DNA of 8,064 bases from Planctomycetota bacterium (lineage in GTDB: Bacteria > Planctomycetota > Planctomycetia > Planctomycetales > Planctomycetaceae): positions 1-8,064 of the forward strand of contig JAQBZS010000291.1 in assembly GCA_027622115.1 (NCBI GenBank). The letters are read 5' to 3'. The notes beneath the pieces were generated by a model. It did not search any database. It was not told where the DNA came from and saw only the letters and a program-made list of their open reading frames with translations. Made by a program: the position numbers and the translations under genes. This document shows, one piece after another, positions 1-8,064 of this stretch. The number at the start of each line of letters is the position of its first letter. Position 1 is the first letter of the stretch.

Positions 1-2343
<2,343 letters not shown>

Positions 2344-2397
2344 GCTTCCAAGTCGTTTTGAAAAAGAGAGTTTCGAGGTTCAGGAAAGCGACCCCAG

Positions 2398-2426
2398 GTT
2401 ATGTAACAGCCATTGGCATTGGTCAA
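2398..2426 (-). promoter_or_regulatory. Sigma70-like promoter for the ThuA/PVC fusion gene
   Basis: Reading the minus strand, TTGACC (2426-2421, 5 of 6 to the -35 consensus) is followed after exactly 17 nt by CATAAC (2403-2398, 4 of 6 to the -10 consensus). A start of transcription near 2391 would leave a leader of about 48 nt before the ATG at 2343. The -35 box lies inside a 7-bp inverted repeat. The match is by eye only, and planctomycete promoter consensus may differ. Confidence 0.45.
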
Positions 2427-2443
2427 TCCATCGCACGACCAAT
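2418..2443. repeat. 7-bp inverted repeat overlapping the -35 box
   Basis: ATTGGTC (2418-2424) and its exact reverse complement GACCAAT (2437-2443) are separated by 12 nt. The left arm covers most of the -35 box proposed for the minus-strand gene, so a protein bound here would affect that promoter. It could equally form a small stem-loop, or occur by chance. No regulator gene is visible in the window. Confidence 0.35.
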
Positions 2444-2529
2444 TCGGCTGGACACCTTGAAGCATAAGCTGACGGGCAGCCTTACGTTCCGGCGTCACGG
2501 GAATCCGGCCTGGCGAGGTGCGATGGATT
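2425..2529. repeat. 12-bp element present twice in inverse orientation
   Basis: AATCCATCGCAC at 2425-2436 recurs as its exact reverse complement GTGCGATGGATT at 2518-2529, 81 bp away. The left copy is just upstream of, and touches, the -35 box of the minus-strand promoter. The right copy forms the left arm and loop of the hairpin at 2515-2539, and TCGCAC appears a third time in that hairpin's right arm. A 12-bp exact match within 430 bp is unlikely by chance. A paired operator or a long-range RNA stem are both possible. Confidence 0.4.
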
Positions 2530-2539
2530 TTCGCACCTC
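2515..2539. repeat. 9-bp perfect hairpin in the divergent intergenic region
   Basis: GAGGTGCGA (2515-2523) pairs perfectly with TCGCACCTC (2531-2539) around a 7-nt loop, TGGATTT. No T-run follows on either strand, so an intrinsic terminator is not well supported. It lies upstream of both divergent genes, so an operator, or a leader structure if transcription of the plus-strand gene starts upstream of it, fits better. Its left arm and loop contain one copy of the 12-bp element. Confidence 0.45.
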
Positions 2540-2757
2540 AGACAACTCGATAAGAATAACCTACCCAACGAGCTTTGCTTCGCGGTCGTGCATCGCGATT
2601 TGAGCTTTCTAATGCGCCGTGTTTGATCGCGGGCAGAACAAGTTAGGGCTCGCGGAAGAAGAACAGCTACCGATGTGGCGCCTTAGCCTGCGGTTCCGTG
2701 GGTGGGTTATTCTTTTCGAGTTGCTTTTCCTTGCGAATTCCCAGCCATTCATTGTTC

Positions 2758-2761
2758 AAGG
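2758..2761 (+). promoter_or_regulatory. Weak Shine-Dalgarno that decides the start at 2770
   Basis: AAGG lies 8 nt upstream of the ATG at 2770. The in-frame GTG at 2698 has no comparable site. Starting at 2770 also gives a normal signal peptide, so 2770 is preferred. An ATG at 2782 remains possible. Confidence 0.4.
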
Positions 2762-2769
2762 CCGTTCCC

Positions 2770-4821
2770 ATGAGGCGATCCATGCAGACGAATTCTCGAT
2801 CCGAGTGCTTTCGGCAGCGAGCAGCAATTCTGCTGGCCGCGACGATGACGTCGTTGGCTGCCACTTCAGTTCTCGCGGGAGACGACGAAGGCACAACAGT
2901 CGATCGCCATTCGAAGCTTCCGTTTCGGACGCTCTTCGTCACTCGATCGCTGGGTCACGAGCGGCTCATGCCGTACCTCGAAACCGCGCGTCCCGAGATC
3001 GTTCAGATCGGCAATTACGGGGCCATGTTTCACGGGTACGCCGACAATCCCAGGTCCGCCAAGACACCGATGATGCTGCCCGTCGTCGGTGAACGAGCCG
3101 CGTTGGAATTCCAGCGGAAACTCAACGCGGAAGTTCACAAGCTCGGGCTGAAGGTTGTCGGGCATTTCCGTTTGGCCAAGGTCATGGCCGACTGGCAAGA
3201 ACAAACCGGCTTCGTCGAGTACTACAACAAACGCTGGCCCACGGACTTGCTCGGTCCAAAGCCGCATCCGCAACTGATTGAACTGTTGCAGCGAGACGGC
3301 AGTGGCGCGCCGGTGCAGCTTTCCCGCTACGACAACGCGCAGTTGGCGCTGTGCCTGTCGAGTCCGCATGCACGCCAAATGCTCAAGCAGATGCTGAAGT
3401 GTGCGATCGACCACGGCATCGACGGCGTGATCACCACCTACAACTATCGCAGCGAATGCGCCTGCAATCATTGCCAGTCCGCCTTTAAGGAATGGCTGGC
3501 GACGCAACGCACGCCGGAACAATTGCGGACCACTTTGGGAATCAACAACCTCGAACAGCACAAATTCACGGCGCTTCCCGCACGGATTCCCGGCTATCCC
3601 GACGCAGAGAAATCGAACGACTTGGATTGGCTCGCCGCGACATGGGGGGCCGAACACTTCAAGCGAATGTTTGACGAAATCTTCCTCGACTACGGTCGAT
3701 CTCTGCGGAAGGACTTGCTCGTCTCGCAATGGAATCACTTGAGCCACGTCAGCATCAGCGAGGAGCGCATGTTTCTGCCGCAGCCGAAGTGGGGTCGCGG
3801 TGAAGACTACTTTTGGTACTCGGGTGGCGCGGCGTTTGTCGGCAAAAACCTGAGCCTGACGGATGGCAAGGCCGGCGACGCGTGGCTGAGTTGTCTCTAC
3901 GTCCGCGAACTCGCCGGTCGTAAACCCTTCGTCATGGGCAAGTACGACCGCATCCGTTTGGCGGCGAGCATGGCGGAAGGTTTCGCCACGGGCGGTTTGG
4001 GAATGGGACGCTACATGCGCTTCGAGGATCCCGTTGGTTTCGAAGTCCTGGCTCGCTACACGAATTTCATGCACACGCATCGCGAATTTTTCGACGGCAC
4101 CGAACCGTTCGCCGACGCGGCACTCGTGCTGCCGCGGCAGAGTGTGTGGAATCGCAGACCGGATGCGTTGAACGAGTTCCGCTCTCTTGGGCAGTCGCTC
4201 GTCGAAAGCCGAGTGCTCCTCGACGTTGTGGCTGATGAAGCGCTGACCCCCGAACGTCTCGCGAATTATCCGGCGGTGATTTTGCCCAACGTCGTGGCTC
4301 TTTCCGACAAACAGCTCATGGCCGTTCGCGAATACTCGGCGAAGGGCGGACTCGTGCTCGTCCGCGGCGAAACGGCCGTGATGGATGAATACGGCGTGCG
4401 ACGCCAGGACTCGGCAATCAAAGCGGCAGTCACGATTGCCGACGACCCGCCGAAAGTGGCAGCCGCAGCCATCGTGAAACGATTGCAGTCGACGGGGGCC
4501 AGTGAGATTGAAGCCCCGTGGACCGTTCGAGGTGCCGCCTACACACAACCCGGGCGAGTTGTGTTGCATCTGGTCAATTACGACCGCGACGAAACTCCGA
4601 ACAAGCAACTGACCGGCCCCGAACTCGAACGCCCGAAGGCGGTGGACAACGTTTCGGTCAGACTCCGTTTACCGGTCGGAAAAACGGCGACCACGGTCAC
4701 GCTGCTCAGCCCCGATGGGGTTCTGCTTCGCAAACTCGAACATCGGCATCAGGACGGGCGAGTGCTCTTCACTGTTCCGCGCGTCGTGGTGTATGCGGTC
4801 GTCGCCATCAGTCTCGATTGA
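2770..4821 (+). CDS. Secreted GH42/clan-A-like protein with beta-galactosidase trimerisation-type domain
   Basis: 683 aa from the ATG at 2770. Residues 1-36 form a signal peptide (basic start, AAILLAATMTSLAATSVLA, cut before GDDEG), so it is exported. Residues about 45-420 look like a glycosidase-type TIM barrel: DGVITTYNY at 218-226, followed by Cys230, Cys232 and Cys235 (SECACNHCQSAFKEWL). This is a clustered-cysteine motif seen in GH42-like proteins and may bind a metal. The stretch AEGFATGGLGMGRYM (402-416) fits the last barrel strand. Residues about 448-575 resemble the GH42 trimerisation, amidotransferase-like domain (YPAVILPNVVALSD, GGLVLVRGE). A small beta-sandwich with VVLHLVNYDRD follows from about 596. 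Glu229 could be an acid/base, but where clan A usually has its nucleophile Glu the sequence reads KPFVMGKYD (385-393). Activity and substrate are therefore uncertain, and a distant or inactive family member is possible. The length is close to GH42 enzymes (roughly 650-700 aa). Confidence 0.85.
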   Translation: MRRSMQTNSRSECFRQRAAILLAATMTSLAATSVLAGDDEGTTVDRHSKLPFRTLFVTRSLGHERLMPYLETARPEIVQIGNYGAMFHGYADNPRSAKTPMMLPVVGERAALEFQRKLNAEVHKLGLKVVGHFRLAKVMADWQEQTGFVEYYNKRWPTDLLGPKPHPQLIELLQRDGSGAPVQLSRYDNAQLALCLSSPHARQMLKQMLKCAIDHGIDGVITTYNYRSECACNHCQSAFKEWLATQRTPEQLRTTLGINNLEQHKFTALPARIPGYPDAEKSNDLDWLAATWGAEHFKRMFDEIFLDYGRSLRKDLLVSQWNHLSHVSISEERMFLPQPKWGRGEDYFWYSGGAAFVGKNLSLTDGKAGDAWLSCLYVRELAGRKPFVMGKYDRIRLAASMAEGFATGGLGMGRYMRFEDPVGFEVLARYTNFMHTHREFFDGTEPFADAALVLPRQSVWNRRPDALNEFRSLGQSLVESRVLLDVVADEALTPERLANYPAVILPNVVALSDKQLMAVREYSAKGGLVLVRGETAVMDEYGVRRQDSAIKAAVTIADDPPKVAAAAIVKRLQSTGASEIEAPWTVRGAAYTQPGRVVLHLVNYDRDETPNKQLTGPELERPKAVDNVSVRLRLPVGKTATTVTLLSPDGVLLRKLEHRHQDGRVLFTVPRVVVYAVVAISLD

Positions 4822-4837
4822 AGACGATTAATCGGTC

Positions 4838-4861
4838 GGATCGGACGGATCAGTCCGATCC
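4838..4861. terminator. 9-bp hairpin between convergent genes, possible bidirectional terminator
   Basis: GGATCGGAC (4838-4846) pairs perfectly with GTCCGATCC (4853-4861) around a 6-nt loop. It sits 16 nt past the stop of the plus-strand gene and 35 nt past the stop of the MCE gene on the minus strand, the right place to end both transcripts. No T-run follows on either side, so termination would not be of the classical intrinsic type. The hairpin is embedded in a degenerate 9-nt repeat starting at 4831 (ATCGGTCGG, ATCGGACGG, ATCAGTCCG). Confidence 0.5.
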
Positions 4862-4896
4862 ATTGCCCGAGTTGGGTATGTTCCCGCCTTCTTGCT

Positions 4897-6057
4897 TTAA
4901 TTCCGGCGAACACCCGTGGCGCGACTGGGGCGTGCCGCGTTTTGCGGAGTGCTCTGCTCCCCGTCTTTCACACCGGAACTGCCTTTCAGCGCTCCGCTGA
5001 TGCCGATGAGTTCCGGATGCCGTGCGATCTTGTCACTGAAGACGCGTAGGTCCCGGATGGTCGGTTCGAGATTCTGCAACAACAATGCCAGTGACTCGGC
5101 CGACATGTTGAGATTGCGGTACAGCGCCGGATCCGAAATCAACTTCTTGAGCGAACCGTCCTTCGTGGCCACCAACTTGCTGAAGCCTGCCAAGTTCGAC
5201 GTGATGGTTTCCATGTTGCTCAGCGATGCGTCCAGCTTCGCGACGATCGATTCGCTCTTCTTGGCCAACGGTTCGGTGGCGTCGCTGAGGTGGCTCAAGT
5301 TCTGATCGACTTTTACCACGGCCTGCCGCACAACGAGCACGGTTTCGCGAGTCTCCTGCACCAACCGCGGCAGAGCTTCCAGTGTCTTCGCCAAGTTTTC
5401 CTGGTGCTTCGGGTCGCCGAGTACCTTGTTCGCCTGAGACAGCGTTTCGTTGGCGGTCTTCATCGTCGACGTAAATTGGCTCAACGATTCCGCCGTTCGC
5501 TCCAAGACGCCGGACATCGAGCCGTGATTGGTTTCCATCAACGAATTCAAGTTCCGTCCGACGTTCTGCCATTCGAGGCTCGTCGCGGCGAACGATCCGA
5601 GCGTCACCGACATCTGTTGTTCCATTTTCCGCACCATTTCGGCGGTGTTGAGTGGCACATCGCCTTCCATCAGCGAGCCCGGCTTCAACAGCGAATCGCT
5701 GCTGCCCGGACCGATTTCAATGGCCGCGTCACCAAGTAGGCCGCGGCTGATGACGGCTCGCGAATCGTCTCGGATGCGGTATTTCTCCTGGATCTGGGCA
5801 ATGACCAGCACGCCGCCGCGTTCCGGATCCAAGCGGACTTGATGGACATCGCCGATCGGGATGCCGTTCATCCGCACTTCGCTGGACTTGTGGATTCCAG
5901 TCGCGGATTCGAAATGAATGGCCACGCTGTATTGCTTGCGCCAAATGGAATCCAACTTGCCGAATTGGAACACCATCACCGCCGCCAGGATGACTGAAAC
6001 AATCACGAACATCCCAACGCGAAATCTCAACTGTCGTTCATCGAGTTGATTAGACAT
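4897..6057 (-). CDS. mlaD: MCE-family (MlaD-like) lipid transport substrate-binding protein
   Basis: 386 aa from the ATG at 6057. A TTG four codons upstream is in frame, but it overlaps the Shine-Dalgarno, so ATG is preferred. Residues 15-33 form one transmembrane helix after a short cytoplasmic tail. Residues 42-118 are an MCE domain (VAIHFESATGIHKSSEVRMN, GIPIGDV, SRGLLGDAAIEIG). Residues about 130-345 are largely predicted helix or coiled coil (repeated LxxL and NLxxL patterns), and a polar, probably disordered tail ends the protein. In E. coli MlaD, MCE domains form a hexameric ring on the permease that passes phospholipids across the periplasm. The long helical part, absent from MlaD itself, is like the tube or needle extensions of other MCE proteins and could lengthen the channel. 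It is the last gene of the operon, 59 nt after the ATPase gene, and has its own doubled ribosome-binding site. The lipid moved cannot be told from sequence. Confidence 0.92.
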   Translation of the reverse strand: MSNQLDERQLRFRVGMFVIVSVILAAVMVFQFGKLDSIWRKQYSVAIHFESATGIHKSSEVRMNGIPIGDVHQVRLDPERGGVLVIAQIQEKYRIRDDSRAVISRGLLGDAAIEIGPGSSDSLLKPGSLMEGDVPLNTAEMVRKMEQQMSVTLGSFAATSLEWQNVGRNLNSLMETNHGSMSGVLERTAESLSQFTSTMKTANETLSQANKVLGDPKHQENLAKTLEALPRLVQETRETVLVVRQAVVKVDQNLSHLSDATEPLAKKSESIVAKLDASLSNMETITSNLAGFSKLVATKDGSLKKLISDPALYRNLNMSAESLALLLQNLEPTIRDLRVFSDKIARHPELIGISGALKGSSGVKDGEQSTPQNAARPSRATGVRRN

Positions 6058-6061
6058 CCGT

Positions 6062-6075
6062 GTCCTCAAGTCCTC
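6062..6075 (-). promoter_or_regulatory. Doubled Shine-Dalgarno ahead of the MCE gene
   Basis: On the minus strand GAGGAC occurs twice, at 6075-6070 and 6067-6062, 8 nt apart as an imperfect tandem repeat (GAGGACTTGAGGAC). The nearer copy places GAGGA 5 nt before the ATG at 6057, a good spacing, which decides the start. The farther copy could act as a standby ribosome site. Confidence 0.6.
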
Positions 6076-6101
6076 GGCATCGTTTGTAAGTGTTCGAGTG
6101 G

Positions 6102-6116
6102 ATTGCGATTCGCAAT
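6102..6116 (-). repeat. Small intercistronic hairpin after the ATPase gene
   Basis: ATTGCG and CGCAAT form a perfect 6-bp stem with a 3-nt loop. It starts directly after the TAA (6119-6117) of the ATPase gene when read on the minus strand. It is too weak to be a terminator. It could separate translation or protect the 3' end of the upstream message, or it could be chance. Confidence 0.3.
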
Positions 6117-6965
6117 TTACGCAGCGGATGGTGTCGCCGAATCTCTGACCGTCTGCTTGCGTTGCAGGGACAATTCGTCCATGCGGTCTCCCGCTTCGCC
6201 GCGAATGAATTGCGAGACTCGTGGGTTATTGGACTGGAATGCTTCGGCGCGGGTGCCGGAGAAAACCACTTGCGATTCATCCGGCTCCAGACGAGCCAGC
6301 GGGTACAGCATGATCACGTTGTCGGCCACTTTTTCGACCGTTCGCATTTCGTGCGTGACGACCACGCTGGTCACCGGTCGCCGAACACGCGTTTGCACGA
6401 TGAGTTCGTTGATGACGTCCGTCATGATCGGATCGAGCCCCGTTGTCGGCTCGTCATAGAACATGATGTCGGGAGACATGGCCAATGCGCGGGCGAGTCC
6501 GACGCGTTTCTTCATGCCGCCGGACAATTCCGCCGGCTTCTGGCGACACACGTTTTTTCGCAGGCCGACTTCTTGAAGTCGCTCAAACACGATGTCCTGG
6601 ATTTGGCTGTGTGGCAGATCGGTGTTTTGACGCAGTCCGAACGCCACGTTGTCGAAAATGTTGAGGCTGTCGAACAACGCGGCTCCCTGAAACAGATAAC
6701 CGAACCTCAGTCGCTGACGGTTTCGTTCTTGCTCGTTCAGCGACCACGCATCTTGGCCGTCCCAGAGAATCCGACCACTCGTCGGTTCCATCAACGCCAT
6801 CATGAGTTTGAGCGAAACGCTTTTTCCGCAACCGCTTTCGCCGATCAGCACCAGCGTTTCGCCGCGTCGAACGCTGAACGACACATCGCGCAGCACGCTC
6901 TGTTCGCCGAACGATCGCGAGATCGCGCGGAATTCAATCAGGACTTCTCCGAGTGAACTTGTCAT
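6117..6965 (-). CDS. mlaF: ABC transporter ATPase, MlaF-like
   Basis: 282 aa with all ABC ATPase motifs in order: Walker A GESGCGKS at 42-49, Q-loop Gln93 in YLFQGAALFDSL, signature LSGGMKKR at 147-154, Walker B IMFYDEPTTGLDP at 167-179 with catalytic Glu172, D-loop GLDP, and switch His205 in VVVTHE. The FQGAALFDSL and SGGMKKRVGLARAL patterns are typical of the MlaF/Mkl subgroup that pairs with MlaE permeases. It supplies ATP hydrolysis on the cytoplasmic side for lipid transport. The start is 12 nt after the permease stop, with no Shine-Dalgarno visible, so translation probably depends on ribosomes arriving from the permease gene. Residues after about 258 form a short polar tail without known function. 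The length is slightly above the roughly 270 aa of E. coli MlaF. Confidence 0.95.
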   Translation of the reverse strand: MTSSLGEVLIEFRAISRSFGEQSVLRDVSFSVRRGETLVLIGESGCGKSVSLKLMMALMEPTSGRILWDGQDAWSLNEQERNRQRLRFGYLFQGAALFDSLNIFDNVAFGLRQNTDLPHSQIQDIVFERLQEVGLRKNVCRQKPAELSGGMKKRVGLARALAMSPDIMFYDEPTTGLDPIMTDVINELIVQTRVRRPVTSVVVTHEMRTVEKVADNVIMLYPLARLEPDESQVVFSGTRAEAFQSNNPRVSQFIRGEAGDRMDELSLQRKQTVRDSATPSAA

Positions 6966-6977
6966 GGGTTGAGCTGG

Positions 6978-7811
6978 CTACATCGAGAGCACGGCGTTCG
7001 GCCAAAGCACGAAGTACAAGTTGGCGAAGAACACGCCGAGGAAAAAATCGAGGATGAGAATCACAACGAACGACCACACGAAGGCCTCGGTCGCGGCACG
7101 TCCCACGCCCTCCGCCCCCGCACCACAGTGGAATCCGCGATGGCACGAAATCAACGCGATGGCCCCGCCGAAGAAGATGCTTTTCGTGAAACCGGTGAAG
7201 ATGTCGTAGGGGCCGACATAATTGAGCGCGTGATGCCAATAGTCGTAACTGTCCAGCCCCAGTGACTGCGTACAAAACAGCCAGCCACCGAGAATCCCGA
7301 TCGCGTCCGCAAACACGGTCAGAATGGGGATCAGCAGAAAGCAGGCGAGAAACCTCGGCACCACCAAGTATCGCAACGGATTGGCACCCAGCGCGCGGAG
7401 CGCGTCGATCTGTTCGGTGACTCGCATCGTGCCGAGTTCCGCAGCCATGGAACTGCCGACTCGCCCGGCCAGCATGGTAGCGGCAAGCACCGGGCCGAGT
7501 TCCGACACGAGCGTCATTGTGATGACCGCCCCCAGTCGGCTTTCGAGATGAAACGAGCGAAACTGAGCGTACGTCTGCACGGCCAGCACCATGCCGATAA
7601 ATCCGCCGGTAATCAGCACGACGACCAGACTCTGCACGCCGATTTGATAGAAGGTGGGCAGCAGCACGGACGCGCGCGGCCAGCGGCTGAACAGCCACCG
7701 CAGCGATCGGATCGAGAACACGCCGAGGTTCCCAATATTATCGATCGCCGACAGCGACGTGCCGCCGAGCGCTCCGATCACACCGTCCTTGGTAAGTGCT
7801 TCAGTGGTCAT
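6978..7811 (-). CDS. mlaE: MlaE-like ABC transporter permease
   Basis: 277 aa from the ATG at 7811. It is an integral inner-membrane permease with about five hydrophobic segments (near 57-80, 95-115, 149-180, 207-222 and 244-270). The conserved family core is clear: SELGPVLAATMLAGRVGSSM at 103-122, then AAELGTMRVTEQIDALRALG. The family's loop near the C-terminus reads CHRGFHCGAGAEGVGRAATE (223-242). In E. coli the MlaE dimer sits under the MCE ring and on two MlaF subunits. It is the first recognised gene of the operon, 12 nt ahead of the ATPase gene. Start choice: neither the ATG at 7811 nor the GTG at 7823 has a Shine-Dalgarno. The ATG overlaps the stop of a small upstream ORF (ATGA), which would allow coupled translation, so I prefer it. 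MlaB (STAS) and MlaC partners are not present in the window. Confidence 0.93.
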   Translation of the reverse strand: MTTEALTKDGVIGALGGTSLSAIDNIGNLGVFSIRSLRWLFSRWPRASVLLPTFYQIGVQSLVVVLITGGFIGMVLAVQTYAQFRSFHLESRLGAVITMTLVSELGPVLAATMLAGRVGSSMAAELGTMRVTEQIDALRALGANPLRYLVVPRFLACFLLIPILTVFADAIGILGGWLFCTQSLGLDSYDYWHHALNYVGPYDIFTGFTKSIFFGGAIALISCHRGFHCGAGAEGVGRAATEAFVWSFVVILILDFFLGVFFANLYFVLWPNAVLSM

Positions 7812-8002
7812 TCCATCGGCCACAGCGCGGGGAGATTCCAGAATTCAACGGTGGGGAGAGTAGTAGAAGCGGAATCCTGGATCGAGGCCACTTCAAACGC
7901 GACGTGAATGTGACTTCTCAATAAGTGGTGGTGTAATCCGACCTTGGCACGGGCAGATCCGGATCGTCTTGTCCATGGGGCTTCGAGCAGTAGATTCAAC
8001 AT
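7808..8002 (-). CDS. Small upstream ORF (64 aa), possible leader peptide
   Basis: 64 codons from the ATG at 8002 to the TGA at 7810-7808. I recognise no domain, signal peptide or membrane helix. The peptide has a cluster of histidines (HHHLLRSHIH, residues 24-33) and a tryptophan-rich end. Two signs suggest real translation: an AGGAG 7 nt before the ATG, and a stop that overlaps the ATG of the permease gene as ATGA, which lacks its own ribosome site. Against it, codons such as CTA, TTA and AGA appear that are scarce in the neighbouring genes. It may be translated mainly to deliver ribosomes to the permease start, or be a chance ORF. Confidence 0.4.
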   Translation of the reverse strand: MLNLLLEAPWTRRSGSARAKVGLHHHLLRSHIHVAFEVASIQDSASTTLPTVEFWNLPALWPME

Positions 8003-8009
8003 CGCACTT

Positions 8010-8014
8010 CTCCT
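8010..8014 (-). promoter_or_regulatory. Strong Shine-Dalgarno for the small upstream ORF
   Basis: AGGAG on the minus strand, 7 nt before the ATG at 8002, is the best ribosome-binding match upstream of the lipid-transport operon. It is the main reason for taking the small ORF seriously. No convincing -10/-35 pair was found between here and base 8064, so the operon promoter may lie beyond the window. Confidence 0.55.
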
Positions 8015-8064
8015 AAGTTCGAGTTTGTCACTTTCCGGGGTCGGGTTTACGTCTTTCAGATTTG

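Larger units (their letters stand above)
2344..2769. other. Divergent intergenic region with repeats and promoter
   Basis: About 430 bp separate the divergent starts at 2343 (minus) and 2770 (plus). It holds a sigma70-like promoter for the minus gene, a 7-bp inverted repeat over its -35 box, a 9-bp hairpin and a 12-bp element repeated in inverse orientation (each listed separately). I found no convincing coding sequence. The plus-strand reading frame at 2295-2603 runs antisense across the start of the minus gene and has no recognisable domain. I could not identify a confident promoter for the plus-strand gene. The stretch 2545-2757 otherwise shows nothing I can name. Confidence 0.6.

Noticed and set aside
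2698..2769. GTG start at 2698, extending the GH42-like protein by 24 residues
   Set aside because: It would place extra residues ahead of a good signal peptide and has no better ribosome site than the ATG at 2770.
2866..4608. Minus-strand ORF of 580 codons
   Set aside because: Despite its length it is antisense to the secreted GH42-like gene. Its translation has no signal peptide or known motif and shows shadow-type composition, while the plus-strand frame has coherent domains.
6090..6956. Plus-strand ORF of 288 codons
   Set aside because: It lies wholly antisense to the ABC ATPase gene, which has every Walker and signature motif.
7812..7823. GTG start for the permease gene at 7823
   Set aside because: It is possible, but it has no ribosome site and only adds four residues. 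The ATG at 7811 overlaps the upstream ORF stop, which gives a mechanism for initiation.
7956..7965. 10-nt palindrome GATCCGGATC
   Set aside because: It is short, made of common GATC/CCGG words, lies inside the small ORF and has no partner copies nearby.

Overview
The window looks like a chromosomal segment of a planctomycete (phylum Planctomycetota). The main clue is the protein at the left edge. It joins a ThuA-like domain, an F5/8 type C (discoidin-like) domain and the start of the PVC-type membrane-bound dehydrogenase beta-propeller, a family largely confined to Planctomycetes and relatives. The G+C content is moderately high by eye, and several starts lack Shine-Dalgarno motifs, which fits the phylum. 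I saw no mobile element, CRISPR array, tRNA or rRNA.

Layout. (1) Positions 1-2343, minus strand: the ThuA / F5-8C / PVC-propeller gene. It has no stop before base 1, so its C-terminus lies outside the window. (2) Positions 2344-2769: a divergent intergenic region of about 430 bp. It holds a good sigma70-like promoter for the minus-strand gene, two hairpin-forming inverted repeats and a 12-bp element present twice in opposite orientation. (3) Positions 2770-4821, plus strand: a secreted GH42/clan-A-like protein with a C-terminal trimerisation-type domain. (4) Positions 4822-4896: a short convergent gap with a 9-bp perfect hairpin built from a degenerate 9-nt repeat. (5) Positions 4897-7811, minus strand: a three-gene Mla/MCE-type lipid transport operon, transcribed permease (MlaE-like), then ATPase (MlaF-like), then MCE substrate-binding protein (MlaD-like). 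(6) Positions 7808-8064: a small upstream ORF of 64 codons with a strong Shine-Dalgarno. Its stop overlaps the permease start as ATGA.

How the parts work together. The divergent pair encodes two exported proteins with carbohydrate-related folds and may share regulation through the intergenic repeats; this is an inference. The Mla-like operon should build an inner-membrane ABC complex that moves phospholipids or other lipids between the inner and outer membranes. Its translation signals are uneven. The permease and ATPase lack clear Shine-Dalgarno sites and seem to depend on upstream translation, whereas the MCE gene has a doubled one. That is consistent with the 6:2:2 subunit ratio known for E. 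coli MlaD:F:E. Nothing in the window is clearly a new system. The points most worth checking are the three-domain fusion, the apparently non-canonical glycosidase active site, the divergent regulatory region and the upstream ORF.
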